Source: Nonomuraea sp. NEAU-A123 (lineage in GTDB: Bacteria; Actinomycetota; Actinomycetes; Streptosporangiales; Streptosporangiaceae). From it: a DNA stretch of 64,000 nucleotides. Under the pieces are notes generated by a model. That model ran no database searches. It was not told the origin of the DNA and was given only the letters and a program-made list of their open reading frames with translations. Shown in pieces: positions 16,494 to 24,571 of the stretch (positions are counted from its first letter, which is position 1; every line of letters starts with the position of its first letter). The stretch spans positions 620,001 through 684,000 of the forward strand of contig NZ_JAHFZZ010000004.1 in NCBI RefSeq assembly GCF_018603905.1, in the 5' to 3' direction. The position numbers and the translations under genes were made by a program.

Positions 16494-17129
16494 TCAGAAG
16501 GTGCCCTCGCCCAGGAGCCCGGAGCGGTGGTGGCGGCGGCAGAGCACCTGGTAGCGCACCGGAGAGGCGTCCGTGTCGCCGATCACGACCTGCTCGCCCG
16601 TACGGACCAGTTGCCCGCCCACGATCCGCCCGTTGAGCAGTCCGGGCCGCCCACACCAGCACAGCACCTCGACCTGCAGCCGGCACACCTCGTCCGCCAG
16701 CTCGAACAGCCGCTGCGCCGCCGGGAACATCACGGACCTGAAGTCGGAGGCCAGCCCGAAGGCGTAGACGTCGATCCCGTGGTCGTCCACCAGGTCGGCG
16801 AGCTGCTCGATCTGGTCGACGGTGTAGAAGCAGACCTCGTCGCAGATCAGGTAGTCGATCCGGTCGTGCCCGGTCACCAGCGCCACCAGATCGAGCGAGT
16901 CCACGACCTCGATCGCGTCGAGACCGAGCCCTATCCTGCTGGTGACCTGGGGTCCGCCCGAGCGGTCGTGCTTGGTCAGGACGAGCCCGCGCCTGCCCTG
17001 GCGGCCGTGGTTGTAGTTCATCTGAAGCGCGAGCGTGGACTTCCCGCAGTCCATGGGACCGAAGTAGAACTTCAGCACGGCATCACGAGCGCCGGACGGG
17101 ACGGCGGACAGGGCAAACGATTCGGTCAC
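16494..17129 (-). CDS. tdk: Thymidine kinase (TK1 type)
   Basis: Phosphorylates thymidine to dTMP with ATP in the nucleotide salvage pathway. KFYFGPMDCGKST (about 20-32) is the P-loop of type II thymidine kinases, DYLICDEVCFYTVDQIEQLA carries the Asp-Glu Walker B and catalytic region, and FGLASDFRSVMFP is the conserved lasso segment. The zinc site is CWC (in LCWCGRPGLLNGRI) plus C-x-x-H near the end (LCRRHH). At 211 residues length is typical. I start it at the GTG at 17129 because AAGGTGG precedes it at good distance; the in-frame upstream extension is unlike any TK. Confidence 0.92.
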   Translation of the reverse strand: MTESFALSAVPSGARDAVLKFYFGPMDCGKSTLALQMNYNHGRQGRRGLVLTKHDRSGGPQVTSRIGLGLDAIEVVDSLDLVALVTGHDRIDYLICDEVCFYTVDQIEQLADLVDDHGIDVYAFGLASDFRSVMFPAAQRLFELADEVCRLQVEVLCWCGRPGLLNGRIVGGQLVRTGEQVVIGDTDASPVRYQVLCRRHHRSGLLGEGTF

Positions 17130-17205
17130 AGGGGGCCACCTTAGCGGCTTGGCTTGTTCCATGACCTCGTGGGACATTTCTCCCCTGGAGTTATCAGGAG
17201 GATCC

Positions 17206-17577
17206 GTGGTCACAGAGAAGCCACCCGCACTCGACGCGATGATGACGACCGACGACCTCACGGCGGCGCAGGCCGACGCCACGAGGTGGCGGTACGGCTT
17301 CCTCGTGGTCGTGACGGGGATCGTCGCGATTCTGGTGGCCTTCGGGGCCGCCGTGTTCGCCACGAAGGAGTTCGCGGCGTTGTTCGCGGGTGTGGCCGGG
17401 GTGGTTGGCACGATCATCGGCGCCTACTTCGGCGTGCAGGCGGGACAGTCGGGAAAGGCCAGGGTGGAGGCCGAACTGGCCAGGTCACAGGAGCTGGTAG
17501 TGCGGTTGGCGGCATATGTTGGCACTGAGAACGCGCCCCGTGTCATCGATGAAGTGCTCGGCCGGCGCCGAAGCTGA
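17206..17577 (+). CDS. Small two-helix membrane protein, unknown
   Basis: A 123-residue protein with two hydrophobic helices, at ~31-50 (YGFLVVVTGIVAILVAFGAA) and ~57-75 (FAGVAGVVGTIIGAYFGVQ), and a cytoplasmic-looking helical tail rich in Ala, Glu and Arg. The GTG start at 17206 has a near-ideal AGGAGG four bases upstream. No family was recognised. It ends six bases before hyuA and is probably co-transcribed with it. Confidence 0.65.
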   Translation: MVTEKPPALDAMMTTDDLTAAQADATRWRYGFLVVVTGIVAILVAFGAAVFATKEFAALFAGVAGVVGTIIGAYFGVQAGQSGKARVEAELARSQELVVRLAAYVGTENAPRVIDEVLGRRRS

Positions 17578-17583
17578 GGAGCC

Positions 17584-19590
17584 ATGCGTAGCGTCCGTAT
17601 CGGAGTCGACACCGGAGGCACCTTCACCGATGTGGTGGCGGTGGACGACCAGACCGGTGAGATCGTCACGACCAAGACCCCCTCGACCCCGGCGAACCCC
17701 GCCGACGGGTTCGTCAGGGGCATCGAAAAGCTGGGCCGGCTCGACGCGAGTTCCGTCGTGCACGGCACCACAGTGGCCACCAACCAACTGCTCGAGGATC
17801 GGATAGCGAACCTGGGGTTCATCACCACCGAGGGTTTCGAGTACATCCTGGAGATCGCCAGGCAGAGCGTGCCCGACGGTTATGGCAACTCCTACTTCTG
17901 GGTCAAACCACCGAGGATCGTCCCGATCCACCTGGTCAAGACCATCGGGGGGCGCCTCGACCACACCGGTGCCGAGGTGCGCCCGTTCGCCGAGGAGCAG
18001 GCCGCCGAGGTGGCGCGCTGGTTCAAGGCCAAGGGCGTCACCGCGATCGGCGTGTGCTTCCTGCACTCGTACGCCAATCCGGACCACGAACGGCGCATGC
18101 GCGACGTGCTGGCCCGCGAGCACCCCGAGGCGGTCGTCTCGCTGTCGAGCGACGTGCTGCGCGAATACCGCGAGTACGAGCGGTCGGTCACCACGCTCGT
18201 GGACGCGGCGGTCAAGCCGACGATGCGCCGTTACCTGGCCAACCTGTCGGCCCGGCTCGGCATGCCGTTCTCGGTGATGAAGTCGAACGGCGGCGTGCTG
18301 TCGGCCCGTGAGGTCGTCAACCAGCCGATCACCACGGTGCTGTCCGGGCCCGCGGCCGGCGCGCTGGGCGCGGCGCTCATCGCGGCCACGGCGGGGCACC
18401 CGTCGGTGATCACCCTGGACGGCGGCGGCACCTCCACCGACGTCTCGGTGGTGATCGACGGCGAGCCGTCCATCACCACCGAGGGCGCCATCGGCCGCTA
18501 CCCGTGCAAGATCCCGATGATCGACATCGTCACCGTCGGCGCGGGCGGCGGCTCCATCGCCTGGATCTCGCCCGAGGGCACGCTGAAGGTCGGCCCCAGG
18601 TCGGCGGGGGCCGATCCGGGACCGCTCTGCTACGGCCGGGGCGGCACCGAGGTGACGGTCACCGACGCGCACGTATTCCTCGGCCGCATCCCGCCGCACC
18701 TGCTCGGCGGCGAGATCCCGCTCGACGTGGCGGCCGCGCGCACCGGCATCGAGGCGCTGGCCGACAAGCTCGGGCTCGGCGCCGAGCGGACCGCGACGGG
18801 CATCCTGGAGATCAGCGCGTTCAACCAGAGCAACGCCATCCGCCAGCTCACCGTCAAGCGCGGGCTCGACGTGCGGGACTTCCCGCTGGTGACGTTCGGC
18901 GGCTCGGGGCCGCTGCTGGCCTGCCGGCTGATCGACATCCTGGGCCTGCCCGCGGTGATCGTGCCGCCCGATCCGGGCAACGTGTCGGCGTTCGGCCTGC
19001 TCACGGTGGACGTCAAGAACGACTACGTCCGTACGTACGTCACCCGCGACCTGTCCCCGGCGACGGCCGGGGAGATCTTCCGCGAGCTGGAGGGCGAGGC
19101 GGCGCAGGCGCTCGACCGGGAGGGTTTCGACGACCCGGTCTACGCCCGCAGCGCCGACCTGCGTTACTACGGCCAGGCGTACGAGGTGCGCGTGGCCGCC
19201 CCGGCGGGCGAGGTGGACGAGGAGTGGCGCCGGGAGGTGCTGGACCGCTTCCACGAGGCGCACGAGAAGCTCTACGGCTACGGCTACCGCGACGACGAGC
19301 GGCACGGCGTCGAATGGGTCAACCTGCGCGTCTCCGGCATCGGCCCCATCACTCGCCCGGTGATCCGCCAGAGGTCGCCGCGCACTGAGGAGCGGCCAGA
19401 GGCGGGGACCAGGAGCGTGCACTTCGAGTCGGCCGCCGACACGCCGATCCACCAGCGGTCCGACCTGGACCCCGGGACCGTGGTCGAGGGCCCGGCGGTC
19501 ATCGAGGAGTACGGCTCGACGATCCCCATCCATCCCGGCTTCACCGCCGAGGTGGACGAGTACGGCAACGTGGAGGTGCGGCGTGGCTGA
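17584..19590 (+). CDS. hyuA: Hydantoinase/oxoprolinase subunit A
   Basis: The 668-residue A subunit of an ATP-dependent ring-opening amidohydrolase (N-methylhydantoinase/5-oxoprolinase/acetone-carboxylase-beta superfamily). The ASKHA nucleotide-binding fold begins RIGVDTGGTFTDVVAVD. Later landmarks are VVHGTTVATNQLLE, VMKSNGGVLSA, LDGGGTSTDVSVV (nucleotide-binding phosphate loop) and IVTVGAGGGSIAWI. The ATG has GAGGAGCC upstream. The stop overlaps hyuB by 8 bp, so the subunits are made together. The true substrate could be a hydantoin, a lactam such as 5-oxoproline, or another cyclic amide. Confidence 0.92.
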   Translation: MRSVRIGVDTGGTFTDVVAVDDQTGEIVTTKTPSTPANPADGFVRGIEKLGRLDASSVVHGTTVATNQLLEDRIANLGFITTEGFEYILEIARQSVPDGYGNSYFWVKPPRIVPIHLVKTIGGRLDHTGAEVRPFAEEQAAEVARWFKAKGVTAIGVCFLHSYANPDHERRMRDVLAREHPEAVVSLSSDVLREYREYERSVTTLVDAAVKPTMRRYLANLSARLGMPFSVMKSNGGVLSAREVVNQPITTVLSGPAAGALGAALIAATAGHPSVITLDGGGTSTDVSVVIDGEPSITTEGAIGRYPCKIPMIDIVTVGAGGGSIAWISPEGTLKVGPRSAGADPGPLCYGRGGTEVTVTDAHVFLGRIPPHLLGGEIPLDVAAARTGIEALADKLGLGAERTATGILEISAFNQSNAIRQLTVKRGLDVRDFPLVTFGGSGPLLACRLIDILGLPAVIVPPDPGNVSAFGLLTVDVKNDYVRTYVTRDLSPATAGEIFRELEGEAAQALDREGFDDPVYARSADLRYYGQAYEVRVAAPAGEVDEEWRREVLDRFHEAHEKLYGYGYRDDERHGVEWVNLRVSGIGPITRPVIRQRSPRTEERPEAGTRSVHFESAADTPIHQRSDLDPGTVVEGPAVIEEYGSTIPIHPGFTAEVDEYGNVEVRRG

Positions 19591-21391
19591 CCCCGTTCTC
19601 ATCGAGATCGTCGAGGGCACCCTGGCCTCCGTGGAGAAGGAGGTCGAGACCGCGATCGCGCGGACCGCCCGCTCGCCGATGATCCGCGACGCGCACGACT
19701 TCCGCGCGGGCATCCACGACGCCCGGCTGCGCAAGCTGACCGGCCGCTCCTACAGCGCGCTCGTCCAGCCGATCGTCCGCGACTTCCCGATCGACACGAT
19801 GAAGCCCGGCGACGTCTACTTCCACAACGACGTCTACCTGTCCGAAGGCGGGATCGGCCACCTGCCCGACCTGTGCGTCACCGTCCCGGTCTTCCACGAG
19901 GGCTCGGTGGTGGCCTTCGTGCAGGCGTTCGGGCACCACGACGACATCGGCGGCTCGGTGCCCGGCTCGATGCCCTCGCACGCGCGCAGCGTGTTCGAGG
20001 AGGGGCTGATGGTCCCGCCGATCAAGCTGTGGGACGCGGGCGTGCCCAACGAGGCCGCGCTGCGCATCATGATCCGCAACTCGCGGATGCCCGACTCGCT
20101 GGCGGGCGACCTCGACGCCGAGTGCTCGGCCTGTCTCATGGGGGCGCGCCGCCTGGGCGAGCTGTTCGACAGGTACGGCAAGGCCGAGGTCGAGGAGTGC
20201 TTCGACGCGATCATCGGCAAGACGACGGAGACGTTCCGGCGCGAGCTGCTGACCAAGATCCCCGAGGGCACCTACACCTGGGAGGACTACGCCGAGCACG
20301 ACGGCGTCGACGAGCCGAGACTGCACGCCCAGCGGATCACGCTCACCGTCGACCACACGGCGGACGCGCCACTGAAGATCGACTTCACCGGTACGTCACC
20401 GCAGGCCAAGGGGCCGATCAACCACGCGGGCGACTACGCCGACGGCGTGTTCCTGAAGAAGTGGCTGGCCCCCATCCTGCGCAACCTCGCCGACACCCCC
20501 GACCGCATGGCCGAGCTGGACGTCAACGAGGGCGTCGTCCCCCTGATCGAGATGGTCTTCCCGGAGAAGGGGACGCTGCTCACGCCGATCTTCCCCGCTC
20601 CCACCAACGCCCGGACGTTCGTGATCCTGCGCCTGCTCGGCGTGCTCGCGGGTGTGCTGGCCAAGGCCACCGGCGGCCGCATGCCGGCCGACCAGGAGAC
20701 GATCCGCTACACCGGCGTCCATGGCGCCGACGCCGACGGCGTGCCGTACCTGATGAGGGAGGTCCTCGGCGGCGGCTCCGGCGGGCGCTGGTACGCCGAC
20801 GGCGAGGACACCATCCACGTGGTGCCCGACTCGCGCAACATCCCCGTCGAGTTCGCCGAGGCGCGCTGGCCGTTCCGGGTCGAGCGGCTGGCGCTGGCCT
20901 GCGACTCGGGCGGGCCGGGCATGTTCAGGGGCGGGCTCGGCTACGACAAGCACATCAGGATGCTCCGGGACGCCTCGTACATGTCGATCGCCGACCGGTC
21001 CATCCTGTCGTGCTGGGGCGTCAACGGCGGGCTGGCCGGGCGGCCGTTCCGGGTCGAGATCGCGGGCAAGGAGATGGAGGGCCTGGTGGACGACCACCAG
21101 GTGCAGGCGGGCGAGACCATCCGCATCCGCACCACCGGGGGCGGCGGCTGGGGCTCGCCGTACGACCGGGACCCGCGCGCGGTGGCGGCCGACGTCCGCG
21201 ACGGCAAGGTGTCGATCGCGGGCGCCCTGGGCGACTACGGCGTGGTGCTGGACGGCGACCGCATCGACGAGCAGGGCACCGCCGAGCTCCGCGCCAACCT
21301 GCGCCCGCCGGCGGGCCGCTTCTTCGACCGCGGCCCCGGCTACGCGAAGCTGTCGGGCGGCCGCTCCCACGCGGAGGTGGACGAGCTCTAG
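19583..21391 (+). CDS. hyuB: Hydantoinase/oxoprolinase subunit B
   Basis: The 602-residue B subunit partnering HyuA. It opens with DPVLIEIVEGTLASVEKEVETAIARTARSPMIRDAHDFRAGI, typical of HyuB, and has NDVYLSEGGIGHLPDL and FGHHDDIGGSVPGSM with clustered His and Asp residues that bind metal in this family, and a C-terminal TTGGGGWGSPYDRDP. It overlaps hyuA by 8 bp (GTG start). The gene is followed by a palindrome and a Gfo/Idh/MocA-like gene in the same direction, so hydantoin/lactam opening may feed the downstream locus, though no shared operator was found in front of hyuA. Confidence 0.92.
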   Translation: MADPVLIEIVEGTLASVEKEVETAIARTARSPMIRDAHDFRAGIHDARLRKLTGRSYSALVQPIVRDFPIDTMKPGDVYFHNDVYLSEGGIGHLPDLCVTVPVFHEGSVVAFVQAFGHHDDIGGSVPGSMPSHARSVFEEGLMVPPIKLWDAGVPNEAALRIMIRNSRMPDSLAGDLDAECSACLMGARRLGELFDRYGKAEVEECFDAIIGKTTETFRRELLTKIPEGTYTWEDYAEHDGVDEPRLHAQRITLTVDHTADAPLKIDFTGTSPQAKGPINHAGDYADGVFLKKWLAPILRNLADTPDRMAELDVNEGVVPLIEMVFPEKGTLLTPIFPAPTNARTFVILRLLGVLAGVLAKATGGRMPADQETIRYTGVHGADADGVPYLMREVLGGGSGGRWYADGEDTIHVVPDSRNIPVEFAEARWPFRVERLALACDSGGPGMFRGGLGYDKHIRMLRDASYMSIADRSILSCWGVNGGLAGRPFRVEIAGKEMEGLVDDHQVQAGETIRIRTTGGGGWGSPYDRDPRAVAADVRDGKVSIAGALGDYGVVLDGDRIDEQGTAELRANLRPPAGRFFDRGPGYAKLSGGRSHAEVDEL

Positions 21392-21408
21392 CTGCCATGA
21401 TGGGCACC

Positions 21409-21430
21409 ATTTCAGGACACGTCCAGAAAT
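21409..21430. promoter_or_regulatory. Near-perfect 22-bp palindrome before Gfo/Idh/MocA-like gene
   Basis: ATTTCAGGAC (21409-21418), AC, GTCCAGAAAT (21421-21430); nine of ten arm positions pair. It stands 10 bp before the start codon at 21441 and its right end overlaps the ribosome site. It resembles the regulon palindrome found downstream but has one extra base per arm, so it may be a variant or a different site. Confidence 0.5.
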
Positions 21431-21440
21431 GGAGGACGCC

Positions 21441-22328
21441 ATGCGCGTCGCCCTCGCCGGTCTCGCCACCAGCCATCCCTTCACCGACGCCCACACCCTG
21501 GCCCGCCACGCGGACCTGCTGGTGTGGGAGGAGGACCCGGAGCGGCTGACGCGCTTCACCGAGGAGCACCCGGCCGCCAAGGTGCTGCCGAGCCTGGCCG
21601 CGCTGCTGGCCGCCGAGCCCGACGGCGTGGTGCTGACCGTGCCGAACCCACGGGTGCCCGGCGCGCTGGCGGCCGTGCTCGACACGGGTACGGCCTGCTT
21701 CGTGAACAAGCCCGCCGTCGCCACCCGCGCCCAGTTGCGCGAGCTGGACCGGCTGCGGATCCACGACCGCGTCCTGTCCAGCTCGGTGCTCCGCTTCGCC
21801 CCGGCCTTCGCCGGAACGCGGCTGGACCCCGCCGACGTGCTCGCGGTCCGGGCCACCGTACGACATGACGTCGGCCTCTGGGCCACCGGCTACAACGCCT
21901 GGCAGGACACCCCCGGCGAGGGCGGCGGGACGCTGGTGACCATGGGGATCCACGGCGTGGAGCTGCTGGTCGCGCTGCTCGGCCCCGACGTACGGCTGGC
22001 CGGCGCGGCCTCGGCCACCAGGCACTACGCGGGACTGCGCTCGGAGGACACCGGCGTCATGGCCTTGCGCTGGGACAGCGGCGTCACGGGCACCGTCGAG
22101 ATCCTCGGCGTCTCCGACGAGGAGGCCTACACCGTCACCGTCCACCGCCGCGGCGGCACCGACGCCATCGTGATCGAGGGCGGCGACGACCACGTCAAGG
22201 GCCTCGGCTATGAGGGGACGATCGAGGCGTTCCTGGCCATGATCGGGGGCGCGCCGAGCCCCGTCCCGTGGGCGGAGACCCGGGCCATCCTGGAGGTTCT
22301 GGTCGCGGCGCGCGAGAGCGCCCATTGA
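21441..22328 (+). CDS. Gfo/Idh/MocA-like oxidoreductase
   Basis: A 295-residue protein with an N-terminal Rossmann-like half (MRVALAGLATSHPFTDAHTL, VVLTVPNPRVPGALAAVLDTG, then CFVNKPAVAT) and a C-terminal beta-sheet half (GGTLVTMGIHGVELLVALLG). This is the layout of NAD(P)-dependent sugar dehydrogenases and related epimerase-type enzymes. The usual EKP triad reads NKP here (FVNKPAV), keeping the Lys. The glycine loop is atypical (GLATSH). The start is set at ATG 21441 because GGAGG lies five bases before it. A sugar-acid or inositol-like substrate is plausible from family and context only. Confidence 0.72.
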   Translation: MRVALAGLATSHPFTDAHTLARHADLLVWEEDPERLTRFTEEHPAAKVLPSLAALLAAEPDGVVLTVPNPRVPGALAAVLDTGTACFVNKPAVATRAQLRELDRLRIHDRVLSSSVLRFAPAFAGTRLDPADVLAVRATVRHDVGLWATGYNAWQDTPGEGGGTLVTMGIHGVELLVALLGPDVRLAGAASATRHYAGLRSEDTGVMALRWDSGVTGTVEILGVSDEEAYTVTVHRRGGTDAIVIEGGDDHVKGLGYEGTIEAFLAMIGGAPSPVPWAETRAILEVLVAARESAH

Positions 22329-22365
22329 CAGCCTAACTCCGGCGCAGTTACGGTCTGGACCGTAA
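22325..22365 (+). promoter_or_regulatory. Promoter with regulon operator A
   Basis: TTGACA (22325-22330), 17 bp, then TTACGG, which begins an exact 18-bp palindrome TTACGGTCTGGACCGTAA (22348-22365). This is the most symmetrical copy of the operator that recurs at five other promoters up to 41.7 kb. It overlaps the -10 region, as expected for repression. Confidence 0.78.
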
Positions 22366-22387
22366 ATGACGTAACGGAGGAGAGTGC

Positions 22388-23395
22388 GTGCGGACGACAG
22401 CGGAACTCGAGGAGCGGCTGGCGCGGCCGGGCGATGCCCTCGTCGGCGACCTGAGCCGGCTCGACGGCGACATCCTGATCCTCGGCGCGGGCGGCAAGCT
22501 CGGCCCGAGCCTGGTCCGGCTGGCGCTCAACGCCACGCGCGGCGACCGGCGGATCATCGCGGTGTCCCGTTTCTCCGAACCGGGGCTCGCCCGGTCGCTC
22601 CAGGACGACGGCGCCACCGTGGTCGCCGCCGACGTGGCCGACGAGGGGGCGCTGCGCGAGCTTCCCGACGCGCCGAACGTGGTGTTCCTGGTCGGCGCCA
22701 AGTTCGGCACCGAGGGCCGCGAGCACGCCACCTGGTTCACCAACGCGTACCTGCCCGGCCGGGTCGCGGACAGGTTCAGGGACGCCAGGATCGCCGCCCT
22801 GTCCACCGGCAACGTCTACCCGCTCGTCCCCGTCACCAGCGGGGGCAGCACGGAGGGCTCGCCGACCGGGCCCGTCGGCGACTACGCGATGAGCTGCCTC
22901 GGCAGGGAGCGGGTGCTGTCGCACTTCGCGGAGGCGAACGGCACGCGCATGTCGCTGATCCGGCTCAACTACGCCGTCGAGCTCCGCTACGGCGTGCTCG
23001 TCGACCTGGCCGGGAAGATCCTGGCCGGGGAGCCGATCGACCTGTCCACCGGCCAGGTCAACGTGGTGTGGCAGGGCTACGCCAACGAGGTCGTGCTCCG
23101 CTCGTTGCTGCTCGCCGAGACGCCGCCGTACGTGCTGAACGTGACGGGACCCGAGCTGATCTCGGTGCGGCGGACCGCGCTGGACCTCGGCGCGGCGCTG
23201 GGCAAGGAGCCGGTGTTCACCGGCGAGGAGGCGCCCACGGCGCTGCTGTCGAACGCCGGCAAGTGCCACCGCCTGTTCGGCTACCCGGAGCTCACGCCTG
23301 CCGAGCTGATCGAGCACACCGCCCGCTGGGTGGCGGACGGTGGCCCGCTGCTCGGCAAGCCCACCAAGTTCGAACGCCGTGACGGCCGTTTCTAA
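22388..23395 (+). CDS. NAD-dependent epimerase/dehydratase-like protein
   Basis: A 335-residue extended-SDR-type protein. ILILGAGGKLGPSLVRLAL (~30-48) is the Rossmann glycine loop (GxGGxLG), VVFLVGAKFGTEG follows strand 4, and STGNVYPLVPVTSGG with GDYAMSCLGRERVL supplies the Ser and Tyr of the active site. The residue four after Tyr in YAMSC is Cys rather than Lys, so catalysis may differ or the Lys lies elsewhere. GTG 22388 has GGAGGAG seven bases upstream. It is first behind operator A and is followed 37 bp later by a DHDPS-like gene, so they form an operon. Confidence 0.75.
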   Translation: MRTTAELEERLARPGDALVGDLSRLDGDILILGAGGKLGPSLVRLALNATRGDRRIIAVSRFSEPGLARSLQDDGATVVAADVADEGALRELPDAPNVVFLVGAKFGTEGREHATWFTNAYLPGRVADRFRDARIAALSTGNVYPLVPVTSGGSTEGSPTGPVGDYAMSCLGRERVLSHFAEANGTRMSLIRLNYAVELRYGVLVDLAGKILAGEPIDLSTGQVNVVWQGYANEVVLRSLLLAETPPYVLNVTGPELISVRRTALDLGAALGKEPVFTGEEAPTALLSNAGKCHRLFGYPELTPAELIEHTARWVADGGPLLGKPTKFERRDGRF

Positions 23396-23432
23396 CCGCC
23401 TGCCCTACCCATTGACCCGAGGGGGATTCGAC

Positions 23433-24488
23433 GTGCTCAGCACGGTTCCAGAGGCGCAGATGTCCGTGCGCGACCTGTTCAGGCGCGGCCTGGTGATTCC
23501 GGCCCACCCGCTGGCGCTGACCGAGGACAGGAAGCTGGACGAGCGCCGCCAGCGGGCGCTGACCCGCTACTACGTCGAGGCCGGCGCGGGCGGGCTGGCG
23601 GTGGGCGTGCACACCACGCAGTTCGCCATCCACGGCACCGACCTTCTGCCGCCGGTGCTGGAGCTGGCCGCGCGGACAGTGGGCGAGTACGAGCGTGAGG
23701 TCGTCCTGGTGGCCGGGGCCACCGGGAGCACGCGGCAGGCCGTTGCGGAGGCCGAGCTGGCCAGGTCGCTCGGCTACCACATGGTGCTGCTGAGCCCCTG
23801 GCGGGAGCTGGACGAGGACGGGCTGATCGAGCGGGCGCGGGCGGTGGGCGAGGTGCTGCCGGTGATCGGCTTCTACCTGCAGCCCGCCGTCGGCGGGCGT
23901 ACCTTATCCCGAAATTTCTGGACAAGGTTGGCCTCGATCGAGTCCGTGGTGGGCATCAAGGTCGCCCCCTTCGACCGTTACCGCACGCTCGACGTGCTCC
24001 ACGGCGTGGTGCGAGCCGGGCGCGCGGCCGAGGTCGCCCTCTACACCGGCAACGACGACCACATCCTGGCCGACCTCGTCACCACGCACCGGGTGGTCGT
24101 GGACGGGCGCGCGGTCGAGATCGAGTTCGTCGGCGGGCTGCTCGGTCAGTGGGCGGTCTGGGTACGGCGGGCGGTCGAACTGCTGGAGGAGGCCAAGCTG
24201 GCCCGCGCGGGCGACGACGCGGCCGTCCGGCGGCTGCTCACCCTCGACGGCCAGCTCACCGACGCCAACGCCGCCATCTTCGACTCGGCGAACGGCTTCC
24301 ACGGCTGCATCCCCGGCATCCACGAGGTGCTGCGCCGCCAGGGGCTGCTGGCCGGCCGCTGGTGCCTGGACCCGGCGGAGGAGCTCTCGCCCGGGCAGCT
24401 CGCGGAGATCGACCGGGTCTGGGCCGCCTACCCGTTGCTGCGCGACGACGACTTCGTCAGCGGCGGCCTGTCCCGCTGGCTGGCCTGA
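23433..24488 (+). CDS. Dihydrodipicolinate synthase-fold aldolase/lyase, copy 1
   Basis: A 351-residue (beta/alpha)8 protein of the DapA/N-acetylneuraminate lyase superfamily, which makes or breaks C-C bonds next to a keto acid through a Lys Schiff base. GAGGLAVGVHTTQF is the usual phosphate-loop-like start, PVIGFYLQP gives the catalytic Tyr, and SVVGIKVAPFDRYRT supplies the Schiff-base Lys. It lacks lysine-pathway context, so a sugar-acid aldolase or dehydratase is likelier. The GTG at 23433 follows GAGGGGG; an inner ATG at 23460 is possible. It is the second gene behind operator A. Confidence 0.8.
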   Translation: MLSTVPEAQMSVRDLFRRGLVIPAHPLALTEDRKLDERRQRALTRYYVEAGAGGLAVGVHTTQFAIHGTDLLPPVLELAARTVGEYEREVVLVAGATGSTRQAVAEAELARSLGYHMVLLSPWRELDEDGLIERARAVGEVLPVIGFYLQPAVGGRTLSRNFWTRLASIESVVGIKVAPFDRYRTLDVLHGVVRAGRAAEVALYTGNDDHILADLVTTHRVVVDGRAVEIEFVGGLLGQWAVWVRRAVELLEEAKLARAGDDAAVRRLLTLDGQLTDANAAIFDSANGFHGCIPGIHEVLRRQGLLAGRWCLDPAEELSPGQLAEIDRVWAAYPLLRDDDFVSGGLSRWLA

Positions 24489-24571
24489 CCCTCATGCCGG
24501 CCCGCGTCGTCCCCGAACCCGCCGCCCCCAGGCCCGCGATCCGCGAGCCCGGGGTCCTCGAGTGTGCCGTC

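Noticed and set aside
17485..19734. 749-residue open frame opposite hyuA
   Set aside because: It mirrors the codon structure of the real hyuA on the other strand and its His/Arg/Gly-rich translation has no domain.
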